Shown here piece by piece: positions 17,583 through 27,089 of a DNA stretch of 64,000 bases. The position numbers were made by a program, and so were the translations under genes. Below the pieces are notes generated by a model. The model made no database searches, had not been told where the DNA came from, and was given only the letters and a program-made list of their open reading frames with translations. Every line of letters begins with the position of its first letter. Position 1 is the first letter of the stretch. The DNA lies in the NCBI RefSeq assembly GCF_900142935.1, contig NZ_FSRS01000001.1:2954501-3018500 (forward strand). The letters run 5' to 3'. The stretch comes from Rhodovulum sp. ES.010 (GTDB lineage Bacteria; Pseudomonadota; Alphaproteobacteria; Rhodobacterales; Rhodobacteraceae).

Positions 17583-18560
17583 ATGATTCCTGGCGTTCCG
17601 CAGCGTCGCCGCTTCTCCGACCTGTCCGAGCAGGAAATCCTCGCCCTGGCGATCTCGTCGGAGGAGGACGACGCGCGTATCTATCGCAGCTATGCCGAGC
17701 AGTTGCGCGGCGACTATCCGGATTCCGCGAAGGTGTTCGAGGAAATGGCGCGCGAGGAGGACGGCCACCGCCAGCGCCTGATCGAGACGCACCGCGCGCG
17801 GTTCGGGGAGGTGATCCCGCTGATCCGGCGCGAGCATGTCTCGGGCTATTACGCGCGGCGCCCGGTCTGGCTGGTGCAGAATCTCGGGCTCGAGCGCATC
17901 CGCGAAGAGGCCGAGATGATGGAGCGCGAGGCGCATCATTTCTACCTCAAGGCCGCGCAGCGCACCTCCGACGCCGAGACCCGGAAGCTCCTGGGTGATC
18001 TCGCCGCGGCCGAGGCCGGGCATGAGGCGACGGCCGACAGCCTTGCCGCCGAGCATCTGGGCGAGGACGTCAAGGAACAGGAGGACCGCACCGCCCACCG
18101 GCAATTCGTGCTGACCTGGGTCCAGCCCGGGCTGGCGGGGCTGATGGACGGGTCGGTCTCGACGTTGGCGCCGATCTTCGCCACGGCCTTTGCTACGCAG
18201 GACACATGGACGACCTTCCTGGTCGGTCTCGCGGCCTCCGTGGGCGCGGGGATCTCGATGGGCTTCACCGAGGCGGCGTCGGATGATGGCGAGATCTCGG
18301 GCCGCGGCTCGCCGGTGAAACGCGGCATCGCCTCGGGGGTGATGACGGCGCTGGGGGGGCTGGGCCACGCACTGCCCTACCTGATCCCGCATTTCTGGAC
18401 GGCGACGATCATCGCCATGGCCGTGGTTTTCGTGGAACTCTGGGCGATTGCCTGGATCCAGAAGAAATACATGGAAACGCCGTTCTTCCGCGCCGCCTTC
18501 CAGGTTGTGCTGGGCGGCGCGCTGGTTCTGGCGGCGGGCATCCTGATCGGATCGGGCTAG
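17583..18560 (+). CDS. mbfA: MbfA, membrane-bound ferritin / CCC1-type iron exporter
   Basis: A 325-residue fusion: an N-terminal ferritin-like (erythrin-vacuolar-type) di-iron domain (~10-160, with EEDDARIYRSYAEQL, EMAREEDGHRQRL, EAEMMEREAHHFY and AEAGHEATADSL carrying the Glu/His ligands) and a C-terminal VIT1/CCC1 membrane domain (~170-325, GLAGLMDGSVSTLAPIFATAF, GISMGFTEAASDDG). MbfA exports iron and protects against iron and peroxide stress in rhizobia. GGAGG precedes the ATG, and an Irr-type element lies directly upstream. A palindromic intergenic repeat follows the stop. Confidence 0.92.
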   Translation: MIPGVPQRRRFSDLSEQEILALAISSEEDDARIYRSYAEQLRGDYPDSAKVFEEMAREEDGHRQRLIETHRARFGEVIPLIRREHVSGYYARRPVWLVQNLGLERIREEAEMMEREAHHFYLKAAQRTSDAETRKLLGDLAAAEAGHEATADSLAAEHLGEDVKEQEDRTAHRQFVLTWVQPGLAGLMDGSVSTLAPIFATAFATQDTWTTFLVGLAASVGAGISMGFTEAASDDGEISGRGSPVKRGIASGVMTALGGLGHALPYLIPHFWTATIIAMAVVFVELWAIAWIQKKYMETPFFRAAFQVVLGGALVLAAGILIGSG

Positions 18561-18569
18561 CGGCGGATC

Positions 18570-18650
18570 GGGTTTCGCCTTGGCTTCGCCAAGGCGACCC
18601 GCCGGGGGCTCTGCCCCCGGACCCCCGGATATTTCAGGCCAGAAGAAGGG
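18570..18650. repeat. Palindromic intergenic repeat, copy A
   Basis: Begins GGGTTTCGCC and contains two hairpins: a 9-bp stem (18576-18584 with 18588-18596) and the 8-bp stem CCGGGGGC/GCCCCCGG (18602-18620), then ACCCCCGGATATTT and GCCAGAAGAAGG. The same order of elements recurs at 57029-57147. Here it sits just behind mbfA and may also serve as its terminator. Confidence 0.7.
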
Positions 18651-18826
18651 GTGGGGCGGGCCGCACACGTTGTCGCGCGGAACTGGTTCAGGGTTGAACC
18701 GTATTTGTCGGGTCCGGCGGCGTCTGCGCCGCGGCACGGGGCCGCTGCGTCGCGACGCGCGCGACTTGCCGGGACGGGGTGGGCGCGCTAGCCCTGTGGA
18801 CGAGAAGCGTCGAGGGAGCGAAAGCC

Positions 18827-19657
18827 ATGGAGACCGTATCGGAAAACAAGTGTTTCGGGGGGATGCAGGGGGTCTATACCCATGCCTCGGACGTATGTGC
18901 CTGCGACATGACCTTCGGCCTGTTCCTGCCCGCCGAGGCGCAGGATGGCCCGGTGCCGATGCTGTGGTATCTTTCGGGCCTGACCTGCACCCACGAAAAC
19001 GCGATGGTGAAGGCCGGCGCCCAGCAATGGGCCGCCGAGCACGGGATCGCGCTGGCGTTTCCCGATACCTCGCCCCGCGGCGACGGCGTGGCCGATGACG
19101 AGATGTACAATCTGGGCAAGGGGGCCGGGTTCTACGTGAACGCGACCGAGGCCCCCTGGGCTGCCAATTACCGGATGTGGGATTACGTCGCCGAGGAGTT
19201 GCCGCGCGTGATCCTGAACGATTTCGCCATCGACGAGGAGCGCCAAGCGATCTCGGGCCATTCGATGGGCGGGCATGGCGCGCTGACCATCGCGATGGCC
19301 TATCCGGGCCGCTTCGCCAGCGTCTCGGCCTTCGCGCCGATCACGCATCCCAGCCAATCGGACTGGGCGAAGAAGCCGATCCACGCCTATCTCGGCGAGG
19401 GCAAGGTGGACTGGGTGCGCCACGACGCGTGCCTGTCGCTGCGCGAGAACGGGTTCGCCGGGCCGATGCTGATCGACCAGGGCACGGCAGACCAGTTCAT
19501 CGATTCGCTGATGCCCGAGGCGCTGGCCGCCGCGCTGACCGAAACGCGTCACCCCGGCACGCTGCGGATGCAGCCGGGCTACGATCACAGCTATTTCTTC
19601 GTCTCGACCTTCATGGAGGACCACGTGGCCTTCCATGCCGAGGCGCTGTACGGGTGA
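18827..19657 (+). CDS. fghA: S-formylglutathione hydrolase
   Basis: Hydrolyses S-formylglutathione to formate and glutathione, the step after adhC. The 276-residue esterase-D-type alpha/beta hydrolase has the nucleophile in ISGHSMGGHGAL (Ser ~147), LWYLSGLTCTHENAM near the oxyanion hole, DQGTADQF with the acidic residue, and the His of YDHSYFFV. The frame continues 16 codons upstream, but the ATG at 18827 follows GAGGGAG and starts the usual METVSENK. Its stop overlaps the GTG of the DUF188 gene. Confidence 0.96.
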   Translation: METVSENKCFGGMQGVYTHASDVCACDMTFGLFLPAEAQDGPVPMLWYLSGLTCTHENAMVKAGAQQWAAEHGIALAFPDTSPRGDGVADDEMYNLGKGAGFYVNATEAPWAANYRMWDYVAEELPRVILNDFAIDEERQAISGHSMGGHGALTIAMAYPGRFASVSAFAPITHPSQSDWAKKPIHAYLGEGKVDWVRHDACLSLRENGFAGPMLIDQGTADQFIDSLMPEALAAALTETRHPGTLRMQPGYDHSYFFVSTFMEDHVAFHAEALYG

Positions 19658-20109
19658 GCCGCATCTTCGTCGATGCCGACGCCTGCCCGGTGAAGGCGGA
19701 GGCGCTGCGCGTGGCCGAGCGGCACGGGGCCGAGATTCACTATGTGGCCAATGGCGGTTTGCGCCCGGTGGACCACCCGCTGGCCCGCATGGTCTATGTC
19801 CCCGACGGCCCGGACGAGGCGGACAAGTGGATCGCCGAGCGCGCCGGGCCGGGCGATGTGGTCGTGACGGCCGACGTGCCGCTTGCCGCGAAATGCGTCG
19901 GCCAGGGCGCGCGGGTGCTGAACCACAATGGCGAGCCCTTCACCGAGGCCAATATCGGCCAGAAACTCGCCAGCCGCGACCTGATGGCCGACCTGCGCGC
20001 CGCCGACCCGTTCCGGCAGGGCGGGGGGCGGGCCTTCTCGAAGGCCGACCGTTCGCGGTTCCTCGACGGGCTGGAACGCGTGCTCCGGGCCGCCGGCCGG
20101 GGCGGATGA
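19654..20109 (+). CDS. YaiI/YqxD family protein (DUF188)
   Basis: A 151-residue PIN-like protein of the conserved UPF0178 family with unknown role. The signature FVDADACPVKAEALRVAERH opens the protein, followed by VVTADVPLAAKCVGQGARVLNHNG, both rich in acidic residues suited to metal binding. The GTG start at 19654 overlaps the fghA stop (GTGA), so it is likely co-translated with the formaldehyde gene, although no functional link is known. Confidence 0.9.
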   Translation: MSRIFVDADACPVKAEALRVAERHGAEIHYVANGGLRPVDHPLARMVYVPDGPDEADKWIAERAGPGDVVVTADVPLAAKCVGQGARVLNHNGEPFTEANIGQKLASRDLMADLRAADPFRQGGGRAFSKADRSRFLDGLERVLRAAGRGG

Positions 20110-20181
20110 GCGCGCCGGCGCAATTCGCCCTTCCGCCGCCGGGGGGCACCCGCTAGCCTCGGCCGCGAACGAGGAGAGCCC

Positions 20182-20811
20182 ATGCCCATCGACGCCGTCG
20201 TCTTCGACATCGGCCGGGTGCTGATCGACTGGCAGCCCGAGGCCTTTTTCGACCGCCGCATCGGCGCCGACCGGCGCCGCGCGCTGTTCGCCGAGGTCGA
20301 CCTGTACGGCATGAACCTGTCGGTCGATCACGGTGCGGACCTTGGCGGGGCGGTGGAGGCGTTGGCCGCGCAGCACCCGGGCTGGGCGGCCGAAATCCGG
20401 CTGTGGCAGAGCCACTGGCTGGAGATGGCGAGCCCGGCCATCCCGGGTTCGGTCGCGCTGCTGAAGGCTCTGAGGGCGCGCGGCGTGCCGGTCTTCGCGC
20501 TGACGAATTTCGGCACCGACACCTACGAAATCGCGCGGCGCGCCTATCCGTTCTTCGACCTGTTCGACCGGGCCTTCGTCTCGGCGCGTCTCGGCGTCGT
20601 CAAGCCCGACCCGGCGATCTACGCGGTCCTCGAACGCGAAACCGGCATCGCGCCCGAAAGGCTGATCTTCACCGACGACCGGCCCGAGAACATCGCCGCC
20701 GCGGCCCGGCGCGGCTGGCAGACGCATCTCTTCGAGGCGGCGGAAAGCTGGGTGGCCCGGCTGGTCGAGGCGGGCGTGCCGGGCGCCGACGAGGTGACGC
20801 ACCATGCCTGA
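20182..20811 (+). CDS. HAD-superfamily hydrolase (YihX/haloacid-dehalogenase-like)
   Basis: A 209-residue HAD protein. Motif I is VFDIGRVLIDW, with the nucleophilic Asp but Gly instead of the second Asp, as in YihX-type sugar phosphatases and 2-haloacid dehalogenases. Motif II is ALTNFG, motif III the Lys of VVKPDPAIY, motif IV FTDDRPEN. An alpha-helical cap lies between motifs I and II. The substrate is unknown. GAGGAG precedes the ATG. The 3' end overlaps the next gene by eight bases. Confidence 0.88.
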   Translation: MPIDAVVFDIGRVLIDWQPEAFFDRRIGADRRRALFAEVDLYGMNLSVDHGADLGGAVEALAAQHPGWAAEIRLWQSHWLEMASPAIPGSVALLKALRARGVPVFALTNFGTDTYEIARRAYPFFDLFDRAFVSARLGVVKPDPAIYAVLERETGIAPERLIFTDDRPENIAAAARRGWQTHLFEAAESWVARLVEAGVPGADEVTHHA

Positions 20812-21721
20812 GATCATCGGTTTCGAAGAGGGCGAGCGCATCCTGACCTGGCAGGGCCTTTGCGCGGCGTTCGAGGCGGGCCATGCCCTGCCGCGCGCCG
20901 AGATCGCCGACACGTTCCTCTACCGCGGGCCGGACACGCTGCTTTCGCGCGCGGCCTGGATCGACGGGCTGGGCATCGCGGTGAAGTCGGCGACGATCTT
21001 TCCGGGCAACCCGACCGACGGCAAGCCCGCGGTGAACGGCGGCGTCAGTCTCTATTCCGACCGTGACGGCACGCTGAGCGCCATCATCGACTTTCACCTC
21101 GTCACCAAGTGGAAGACCGCAGGCGACAGCCTTTTCGCGGCCACCAAGCTCGCTCGGCCGGACAGTGAGCGCATTCTGATCGTCGGGGCGGGAACGGTCG
21201 CCCATGCGCTTTACGAGGCGTATTCCGGTGCTTTTCCGGATGCGCGGTTCGCCGTCTGGAACCGCTCGGCGGCGGGTGCGGAACGGCTGGCCTCGGCCTT
21301 TCCGGATGTCCGGGTCACGGGCGATCTGGAGGCCGCGGTGCGCGAGGCCGACATCGTGACCTCCGCGACCATGGCGACACAGCCGCTGATCCGCGGCGCC
21401 TGGTTGCGGCCGGGGCAGCATCTCGACCTGATCGGCGCCTTCCGCCCGGACATGCGCGAAGCCGACGACACGGCGCTGCAACGCGCCCGCGTTTTCGTCG
21501 ACAGCCGCGATACGACGCTGGGCCATATCGGCGAATTGAGGATCCCGCTCGAGCAAGGCGCCATCGCCGAAACCGACATCGTGGCCGACTATTACGATCT
21601 TGGCTCGGGGGCCTTCGCCCGCCGGTCCGACGACGAGATCACGCTGTTCAAGAACGGCGGTGGCGCGCATCTCGACCTGATGACCTGTGCCCATATCCTG
21701 GACGCCTGGCGCGGGCGATGA
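20804..21721 (+). CDS. Ornithine cyclodeaminase / mu-crystallin family protein
   Basis: A 305-residue NAD(P)-dependent enzyme of the OCD family. The substrate-binding region includes GIAVKSATIFPGN (~64-76), the Rossmann nucleotide site is ILIVGAGTVAHAL (~128), and GAFRPDMREAD (~232) holds the aspartate used for catalysis in OCD. Relatives act as ornithine cyclodeaminase, delta1-pyrroline-2-carboxylate reductase or alanine dehydrogenase; sequence alone does not decide. It overlaps the HAD gene upstream and the hydrolase gene downstream (ATGA), so the three form one unit. Confidence 0.85.
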   Translation: MPEIIGFEEGERILTWQGLCAAFEAGHALPRAEIADTFLYRGPDTLLSRAAWIDGLGIAVKSATIFPGNPTDGKPAVNGGVSLYSDRDGTLSAIIDFHLVTKWKTAGDSLFAATKLARPDSERILIVGAGTVAHALYEAYSGAFPDARFAVWNRSAAGAERLASAFPDVRVTGDLEAAVREADIVTSATMATQPLIRGAWLRPGQHLDLIGAFRPDMREADDTALQRARVFVDSRDTTLGHIGELRIPLEQGAIAETDIVADYYDLGSGAFARRSDDEITLFKNGGGAHLDLMTCAHILDAWRGR

Positions 21722-22638
21722 CCTGGGCCTTCGGGCTTCTTGCGCTCGCCGTGCTTGCCTGGGCGCTGGCCGAGCGGCGGCGTCGGCCGATGGATCGGGC
21801 GGCGCGTGCGGCTGCACCGGGGCGGATCGCCGATCTGCCCTCGGGGGGTACGCATTACCGCTGGGACGGCCCGACCGAGGGCCCGGTGGCCGTCGTGATC
21901 CACGGCATTTCCATCGGCAGTTCCTTCATGGACGAGGTCGCCGCGATCCTGGCGGGCATGGGGTTCCGGGTGCTTCGCTACGACCTTTACGGGCGCGGCC
22001 TGTCCGACCGGCCCGGGGGCGCGCAGGACCGGGCCTTTTTCGTGGGCCAGTTGCGGGCGCTTCTGGACTATCTCGGGTTCGACGGCCCGGTGACGCTCGT
22101 GGGGCATTCGATGGGCGGGGCGATCGCCACCGCCTTTGCCGCCGAAGCCTCGCACCGCGTGAACCGGCTGGTCTTGCTCACGGCCGCGGGCCTGGGCGAG
22201 CGGACGCCGCTTCTCTTCAAGCTGGTGCGCGACGTGCCGGTGGTGGGCGACTGGCTGATGCGGGTGGGCGGCGGGCTGGCGATCCGGCGGATCGCGCGGA
22301 CGCTGGGCCGCGATCAGGGTATCTCCGGCGAGGTCATCGAGGCCCAGTGCGCGGAGACGCGTTACCGCGGCTTCCTGCCCGCGATCCTGTCGAGCCTGCG
22401 CCATTTCTTGCGCGACGATCTGGCCGTTGACCACCGCAAGGTCGCCCGCACCGGTCTCCCCGTGCTCGCCATGTGGGCGGAGGAGGACGAAGTGATCCTG
22501 CGGTCGGTGCCGGGCCGTCTGGCCGAGATCAACCGCGACGCGATGCAGGTCGTCGTGCCCGGTGCCACCCATGCCTTGCCGGTCACGCATGTCAGGGACA
22601 TTCGCGAGGCCCTGAGGGAGTTCCTGCGCGCGATCTGA
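21718..22638 (+). CDS. Alpha/beta hydrolase with N-terminal membrane anchor
   Basis: A 306-residue protein. Residues ~3-18 are a hydrophobic stretch followed by arginines (AERRRRP), suggesting a membrane anchor. The hydrolase core shows VIHGISIGSSFMDE (oxyanion), the nucleophile Ser131 in LVGHSMGGAIAT, an acidic residue in WAEEDEVI and the histidine in PGATHALPVTH. The natural substrate is unknown. The start ATG overlaps the stop of the cyclodeaminase-like gene. Confidence 0.86.
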   Translation: MTWAFGLLALAVLAWALAERRRRPMDRAARAAAPGRIADLPSGGTHYRWDGPTEGPVAVVIHGISIGSSFMDEVAAILAGMGFRVLRYDLYGRGLSDRPGGAQDRAFFVGQLRALLDYLGFDGPVTLVGHSMGGAIATAFAAEASHRVNRLVLLTAAGLGERTPLLFKLVRDVPVVGDWLMRVGGGLAIRRIARTLGRDQGISGEVIEAQCAETRYRGFLPAILSSLRHFLRDDLAVDHRKVARTGLPVLAMWAEEDEVILRSVPGRLAEINRDAMQVVVPGATHALPVTHVRDIREALREFLRAI

Positions 22639-22697
22639 AGACTGCGGCCCATGCGCCATGGCTTTTCTTCCGCGCGGGCGGGGCCTAGAACGCGCCC

Positions 22698-23777
22698 ATG
22701 GGCACGAGCTTGCGCCACCTTTACGATCAGCGCGTCGAGGCCGGGGAGTTGCGTCCCGACCCCGCGCAGATCGCCGCGCTGGGGCCTCTGGATCGCATCC
22801 GGCAGGCGCTGGAGTGCCCGCCGCCGCGTCCCCGGGCCGGGCTGTTCCGCAAGCCCCCGCCGCCCAAGGCCGAACGCGGGCTATACCTCTGGGGGGGTGT
22901 GGGGCGCGGCAAGTCCATGCTGATGGACTTCTTCTGCGCCAATGTTGCGGTCGAGGGGAAGCGTCGCGTCCATTTCCACGCCTTCATGCAGGAGGTGCAT
23001 TCGGGGCTGCACGCCGCACGGTCGGGCGGTGCAGGCGACGCGCTGAAGCCGGTGGCGGCGGAGATGTTCAAGGACCTGCGCCTGCTTTGCCTTGACGAGA
23101 TGCAGATCACCGACATCACCGACGCGATGATCGTGGGGCGGTTGTTCGAGCTGATGTTCGGGGCGGGCGTCACGGTTGTGACGACGTCGAACCGGGTGCC
23201 GGGCGATCTTTACAAGGACGGGCTGCAGCGGGACCGGTTCGTGCCCTTCATCCGGCTGATCGAGGAGCGGCTGGAGGTGATGCACCTCGCCTCGCCCACC
23301 GATTACCGGCAGAACAGGCTGACCGGGGCGGATGTCTATTTCACGCCCGCAGACCGCCTGGCCCGCGAGGCTATGTCGGAGATCTGGGAGGATTTCACCG
23401 GCGGCGCGGGCGGACCGCTGGTGCTGCGGGTGCAGGGGCGCGACGTCGAGATACCGCGCTTTCACAACGGGGTGGCGCGGGCGAGTTTCTGGGACCTCTG
23501 TGCCAAGCCGCTGGGGCCGGCGGACTACCTAGCCGTCGCCGAGGCGGTGCGGGTTCTGATCCTCGAGGATATTCCGCGGCTGTCCTCCGAGAATTACAAC
23601 GAGGCGCGGCGCTTCGTGACGCTGATCGACGCGCTCTATGAGGCACGGGTGCGCCTGATCGCGTCTGCGGCGGACGTGCCGGAATCGCTCTATCTCGAAG
23701 GGGAAGGCTCGTTCGAGTTCGAGCGCACGGCCAGCCGGCTGCGCGAGATGCAGGCCGCCGATTGGGGACGGGGGTGA
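22698..23777 (+). CDS. zapE: ZapE/AFG1-family ATPase, cell division protein
   Basis: A 359-residue AFG1-like P-loop ATPase. Walker A is in WGGVGRGKSMLMDFF (~72-86) and Walker B in LLCLDEMQITDITDAM; NRVPGDLYKDGLQRDRFVPFI and the C-terminal LSSENYNEARRFVTLIDALYE are family blocks. In E. coli ZapE associates with the Z-ring late in division and during stress. It lies 59 bases behind the hydrolase gene and is convergent with folC; a short GC-rich inverted repeat lies in the 34-base gap. Confidence 0.95.
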   Translation: MGTSLRHLYDQRVEAGELRPDPAQIAALGPLDRIRQALECPPPRPRAGLFRKPPPPKAERGLYLWGGVGRGKSMLMDFFCANVAVEGKRRVHFHAFMQEVHSGLHAARSGGAGDALKPVAAEMFKDLRLLCLDEMQITDITDAMIVGRLFELMFGAGVTVVTTSNRVPGDLYKDGLQRDRFVPFIRLIEERLEVMHLASPTDYRQNRLTGADVYFTPADRLAREAMSEIWEDFTGGAGGPLVLRVQGRDVEIPRFHNGVARASFWDLCAKPLGPADYLAVAEAVRVLILEDIPRLSSENYNEARRFVTLIDALYEARVRLIASAADVPESLYLEGEGSFEFERTASRLREMQAADWGRG

Positions 23778-23811
23778 CTGGCCGGGTTTCGGGCGCGATC
23801 CGCGCCGGGGG

Positions 23812-25086
23812 TCAGCCGTTCTCGCCCAGAACGCGGCCTGCGAGGTAGAGCGAGCCGCAGATCAGGATGCGCGCGTTCGGGACCTCTGCGGCGATCCGCG
23901 CAACGGCCGCGCGGACGCTCTCGGCGGTTCGTGCGGACAGACCCGCCGCGCGCGCGGCCTCGGCCGTTATCTCGGCGGGCAGCGTCGCAGCCTCGCCGGG
24001 GATCGACACCGCGGTCAGGCTTTCGGCGATTTGCGCCAGCGGGCGCATGAACCCCCCGACATCCTTCGTGTTCAGCATGCCGCAGACCAGGTGCAGCGGG
24101 CGCGGCGCCAAGCGCGTCAGCGCCTCGGCCAGCGCTTCGCCGGCCGCGGGGTTGTGCCCGCCGTCGAGCCAGAGCTCCGCCCGGCCCGCGCCCTCGACCA
24201 GCGGCCCTTGGCGCAGGCGTTGCAGGCGGGCGGGCCATTCGGCGCGGGCCATGGCGGCCTCGCAGGGGGCCTCGTTCATGTCCAGCGCGCGTAGCGCGGC
24301 CAGCGCGATCCCGGCGTTCTGCACCTGGTGGGCGCCGATGAGCCGCGGCATCGGCAGGTCGAGCAGCCCCCGCTCGTCCTGGAAGACGAGCCGTCCGCGT
24401 TCCTCCCAGACATGCCAGTGCTGGCCGTGGGCCAGAAGCGGCGCGCCCATGCGCGTGGCCTGCGCCTCGATCACCTCCAGCGCCGCCTCTTCTTGGGGGC
24501 CGACCACGCAGGGCACGCTGCGTTTGATGATGCCGGCCTTCTCGAAGGCGATCTGCGGCAGTGTCTCGCCGAGGAATTGCTGGTGATCGAGAGCGACAGG
24601 CGTGATGACGGTCAGCCGGGGCGCGTCGATCACGTTGGTTGCGTCCAGGCGTCCCCCAAGACCGACCTCCAGCAAGCAGAAGTCGGCGGGGTCGCGGGCG
24701 AAGGCCAGGAGCGCGGCGCAGGTGGTGATCTCGAAATAGGTGATCGCCGCCCTGCCATTGGCGCGCTCGAACTCGTCCAGCACTTCCGTCAGCGCGGCCT
24801 CGGAAATCAGCCCGTCGGCCAGCCTTATGCGTTCGTGGAACCGCGCGAGATGGGGCGAGGTGTAGGCCTGCACGCGCAGCCCCGCGCCCTCCAACCCCGC
24901 GCGGATCATCGCCAGCGTCGAGCCCTTGCCGTTGGTTCCCGCGATGTGGATCACCGGCGCGAGCCGCCGCTCGGGGTGATCGAGCGCGCCCAGCAGGCGC
25001 CAGACCCGGTCCAGCGTCAGGTCGATGATCTTGGGATGCAACGCCATCATCCGCGCGAGGATGGCGTCGCTTTCGGCCCCGCTCAC
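23812..25086 (-). CDS. folC: Bifunctional folylpolyglutamate synthase / dihydrofolate synthase
   Basis: Adds glutamate to dihydropteroate and to reduced folates. The 424-residue Mur-ligase-fold protein has the ATP loop [14 protein letters not shown] (~46), [24 protein letters not shown] and the C-terminal [14 protein letters not shown] block. The start is GTG at 25086, overlapping the accD stop (GTGA). The accD-folC pair is widely conserved in proteobacteria, which supports both calls. Confidence 0.95.
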   Translation of the reverse strand: MSGAESDAILARMMALHPKIIDLTLDRVWRLLGALDHPERRLAPVIHIAGTNGKGSTLAMIRAGLEGAGLRVQAYTSPHLARFHERIRLADGLISEAALTEVLDEFERANGRAAITYFEITTCAALLAFARDPADFCLLEVGLGGRLDATNVIDAPRLTVITPVALDHQQFLGETLPQIAFEKAGIIKRSVPCVVGPQEEAALEVIEAQATRMGAPLLAHGQHWHVWEERGRLVFQDERGLLDLPMPRLIGAHQVQNAGIALAALRALDMNEAPCEAAMARAEWPARLQRLRQGPLVEGAGRAELWLDGGHNPAAGEALAEALTRLAPRPLHLVCGMLNTKDVGGFMRPLAQIAESLTAVSIPGEAATLPAEITAEAARAAGLSARTAESVRAAVARIAAEVPNARILICGSLYLAGRVLGENG

Positions 25087-26075
25087 CCCTTGGCGTCCTC
25101 GGGGGGGTCTGCATCCGGCGGGGCGGTCTTGCGCAGCGGTTCGGCGTTCTCGGTGTCCTGGTCCGCCGCCTTTTCCGGCCCGTGGCTGAAACTGGCCGGA
25201 GGCGGCAGGTCGGCGATCACCGCGGGCGGCAGGCCCATCAGCATCCGGGTGATGGTGATGAGTTCCTCGCGCAGCCTGGTGCGCGGCGTCACGCGGTCAA
25301 GCATGCCGTGCTCCAGCAGGTATTCCGCCCGCTGGAAGCCTTCGGGCAGTTTCTCGCGGATCGTCTGTTCGATCACCCGTGGCCCGGCAAAGCAGATCAG
25401 CGCGTTCGGCTCGGCGATCTGCACGTCGCCCAGCATCGCGTAAGAGGCGGTGACGCCCCCCGTCGTGGGGTGGGTGAGGACCACGATGTAGGGCAGGCCC
25501 GCCTCGCGCAGCATCTGGATCGCCACGGTGGCGCGGGGCATCTGCATCAGGCTGAGGATGCCCTCCTGCATCCGCGCGCCGCCGGCGGCCGAGAACAGGA
25601 TGAACGGGCGCTTGAGTTCCACCGCGCGGTCGATTCCGGCGATGATCGCGTTGCCGACATACATCCCCATCGACCCGCCCATGAAGCCGAAATCCTGCGC
25701 CGCCGCCACGACGGGGGTGCGCCCGATCTCGCCCTCGGCGACCAGCATCGCCTCTTTCTCGCCGCTGGCCTTCTGAGCGGCGCGCATCCGGTCGGGATAT
25801 TTCTTCTGGTCGCGGAACTGGAGCGGGTCGGCGACCGGCTGGGGCACTGGCACCTCGGCGAAGATGCCGCCGTCGAACAGCGTGATGAACCGGTCGCGGG
25901 GGCTGATCCCCATGTGATGGCCGCAAGCCGTGCAGACGTTGAGGTTGTCGCTGAGTTCGCGGTGGAACAGCATCGTTCCGCAGGCGTCGCATTTCGACCA
26001 GAGGTTCTCGGGCATCTCGCGGCGCGAGAACAGCGAGTTGATCTTGGGCCGGACGTAGTTGTTGATCCAGTTCAT
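25083..26075 (-). CDS. accD: Acetyl-CoA carboxylase carboxyltransferase subunit beta
   Basis: The beta subunit of the carboxyltransferase that makes malonyl-CoA for fatty acid synthesis. The four zinc cysteines are visible (CDACG and CTACGHH, residues ~26-50), followed by the crotonase-like core with [31 protein letters not shown] and [18 protein letters not shown] chose the ATG at 26075 ([16 protein letters not shown], the usual start) over a GTG four codons upstream, whose AAGG would have no spacing. That gives 330 residues, with an acidic, proline-rich tail. Confidence 0.96.
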   Translation of the reverse strand: MNWINNYVRPKINSLFSRREMPENLWSKCDACGTMLFHRELSDNLNVCTACGHHMGISPRDRFITLFDGGIFAEVPVPQPVADPLQFRDQKKYPDRMRAAQKASGEKEAMLVAEGEIGRTPVVAAAQDFGFMGGSMGMYVGNAIIAGIDRAVELKRPFILFSAAGGARMQEGILSLMQMPRATVAIQMLREAGLPYIVVLTHPTTGGVTASYAMLGDVQIAEPNALICFAGPRVIEQTIREKLPEGFQRAEYLLEHGMLDRVTPRTRLREELITITRMLMGLPPAVIADLPPPASFSHGPEKAADQDTENAEPLRKTAPPDADPPEDAKG

Positions 26076-26151
26076 GCGGCGCGCCACCCTTCGCTCGGTC
26101 TGGCCGGTCAGATAAGCCCCGGGGCGGGGAAATGCAATCGGCCCCGGGCGG

Positions 26152-27027
26152 TCAGATCAGCGCGCGCAGCAGCCGCCACATCGCCAGGATCAACAGGATG
26201 TCCAGCCCGAAGCTGACCGGCGCCATCGCCGTGTCGCTCAGGTCGAAGGGCGTGACGTAGAGCGCGAGCCCGGTGATCGTGCCCTTGACCGAGACCAGCA
26301 GGAGCGAGCTGCAGTTGTTGATGAAATGCCAGCCCATGGCGAACCCCAGGCTGCCCGATTTCTCGGTCAGGTCGGCGGCGGCCAGCGCGAAGGCGAGCAC
26401 GCCGAGCAGTATGAAAACGAGGTTCCCTCCCGCCATCGGGTTGAAGTGCAGCGCGGTGAAGATCAGCGCCGGTACGCCCATCCAGACCGCGCGCCATGCG
26501 AAGCGCGCGGCGAGTTGCTGTTGCAGGTAGCCTCGGAACAGAAGCTCTTCCGACCCGGTCTGCACCAGCACCAGGATCACCGCCAACGGCAGAAGCCTCA
26601 GCCACTGGCCCGGGTCCAGATTGGGCTCCAGCGGCGTGACAAGCTGCCCGAGGAGGAGCAGCAGCGCATAGACCGGGATCAGAGCCGCGATCGATACAAA
26701 GAACCCGCGGATCGTGTCGCGGAACGGGCCGAAGAGGCTGCTCGGTTCGCGGTAGTGCAACGCCGGCGTCGCGATCAGCACGGCGAGTCCCATGCCGAGG
26801 AAGCTTGCCAGAATGAACAGCGTGTGGCCGGGCGTCGCGGGCTGGGTCAGGCCCTGCATCCAGCCGAAGTAATTGAGCGGCCCGAGCACCGGGTAGGCGC
26901 CCACCAGCATCAGCGCGAAGACACCGGCATAGATCAGCACGATCACCCCGATCCCGAGGAACAGCCGCCAGAGCTCGGGGTAAAGGCGGGCGGGCTCGAT
27001 ATAGGCCTCGAAAAGGGGGGCGCGCAT
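26152..27027 (-). CDS. CPBP-family intramembrane metalloprotease (second of a tandem pair)
   Basis: A 291-residue membrane protein with about seven to eight hydrophobic segments. The CPBP/CAAX motifs are present: EELLFRG (EExxxR), the FTALHFNP histidine, and [10 protein letters not shown]. These residues form the glutamate-type active site of Rce1-like proteases. The start at 27027 (MRAPLFEAY) is the first ATG after the upstream paralog. Targets are unknown; bacterial CPBP proteins are linked to bacteriocin self-immunity, protein maturation or envelope stress. It shares the stretch [12 protein letters not shown] with the gene directly upstream, so the two arose by duplication. Confidence 0.88.
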   Translation of the reverse strand: MRAPLFEAYIEPARLYPELWRLFLGIGVIVLIYAGVFALMLVGAYPVLGPLNYFGWMQGLTQPATPGHTLFILASFLGMGLAVLIATPALHYREPSSLFGPFRDTIRGFFVSIAALIPVYALLLLLGQLVTPLEPNLDPGQWLRLLPLAVILVLVQTGSEELLFRGYLQQQLAARFAWRAVWMGVPALIFTALHFNPMAGGNLVFILLGVLAFALAAADLTEKSGSLGFAMGWHFINNCSSLLLVSVKGTITGLALYVTPFDLSDTAMAPVSFGLDILLILAMWRLLRALI

Positions 27028-27089
27028 TGGGTCTCTGCTCGTGGTGCGGTTGCGGCGCAAGCTAGCGCCCGGTGCGGCGCGCTTCAACG

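Noticed and set aside
18685..18700. Short inverted repeat GGTTCA-N4-TGAACC before fghA
   Set aside because: Only six-base arms and no known regulator consensus; chance is likely.
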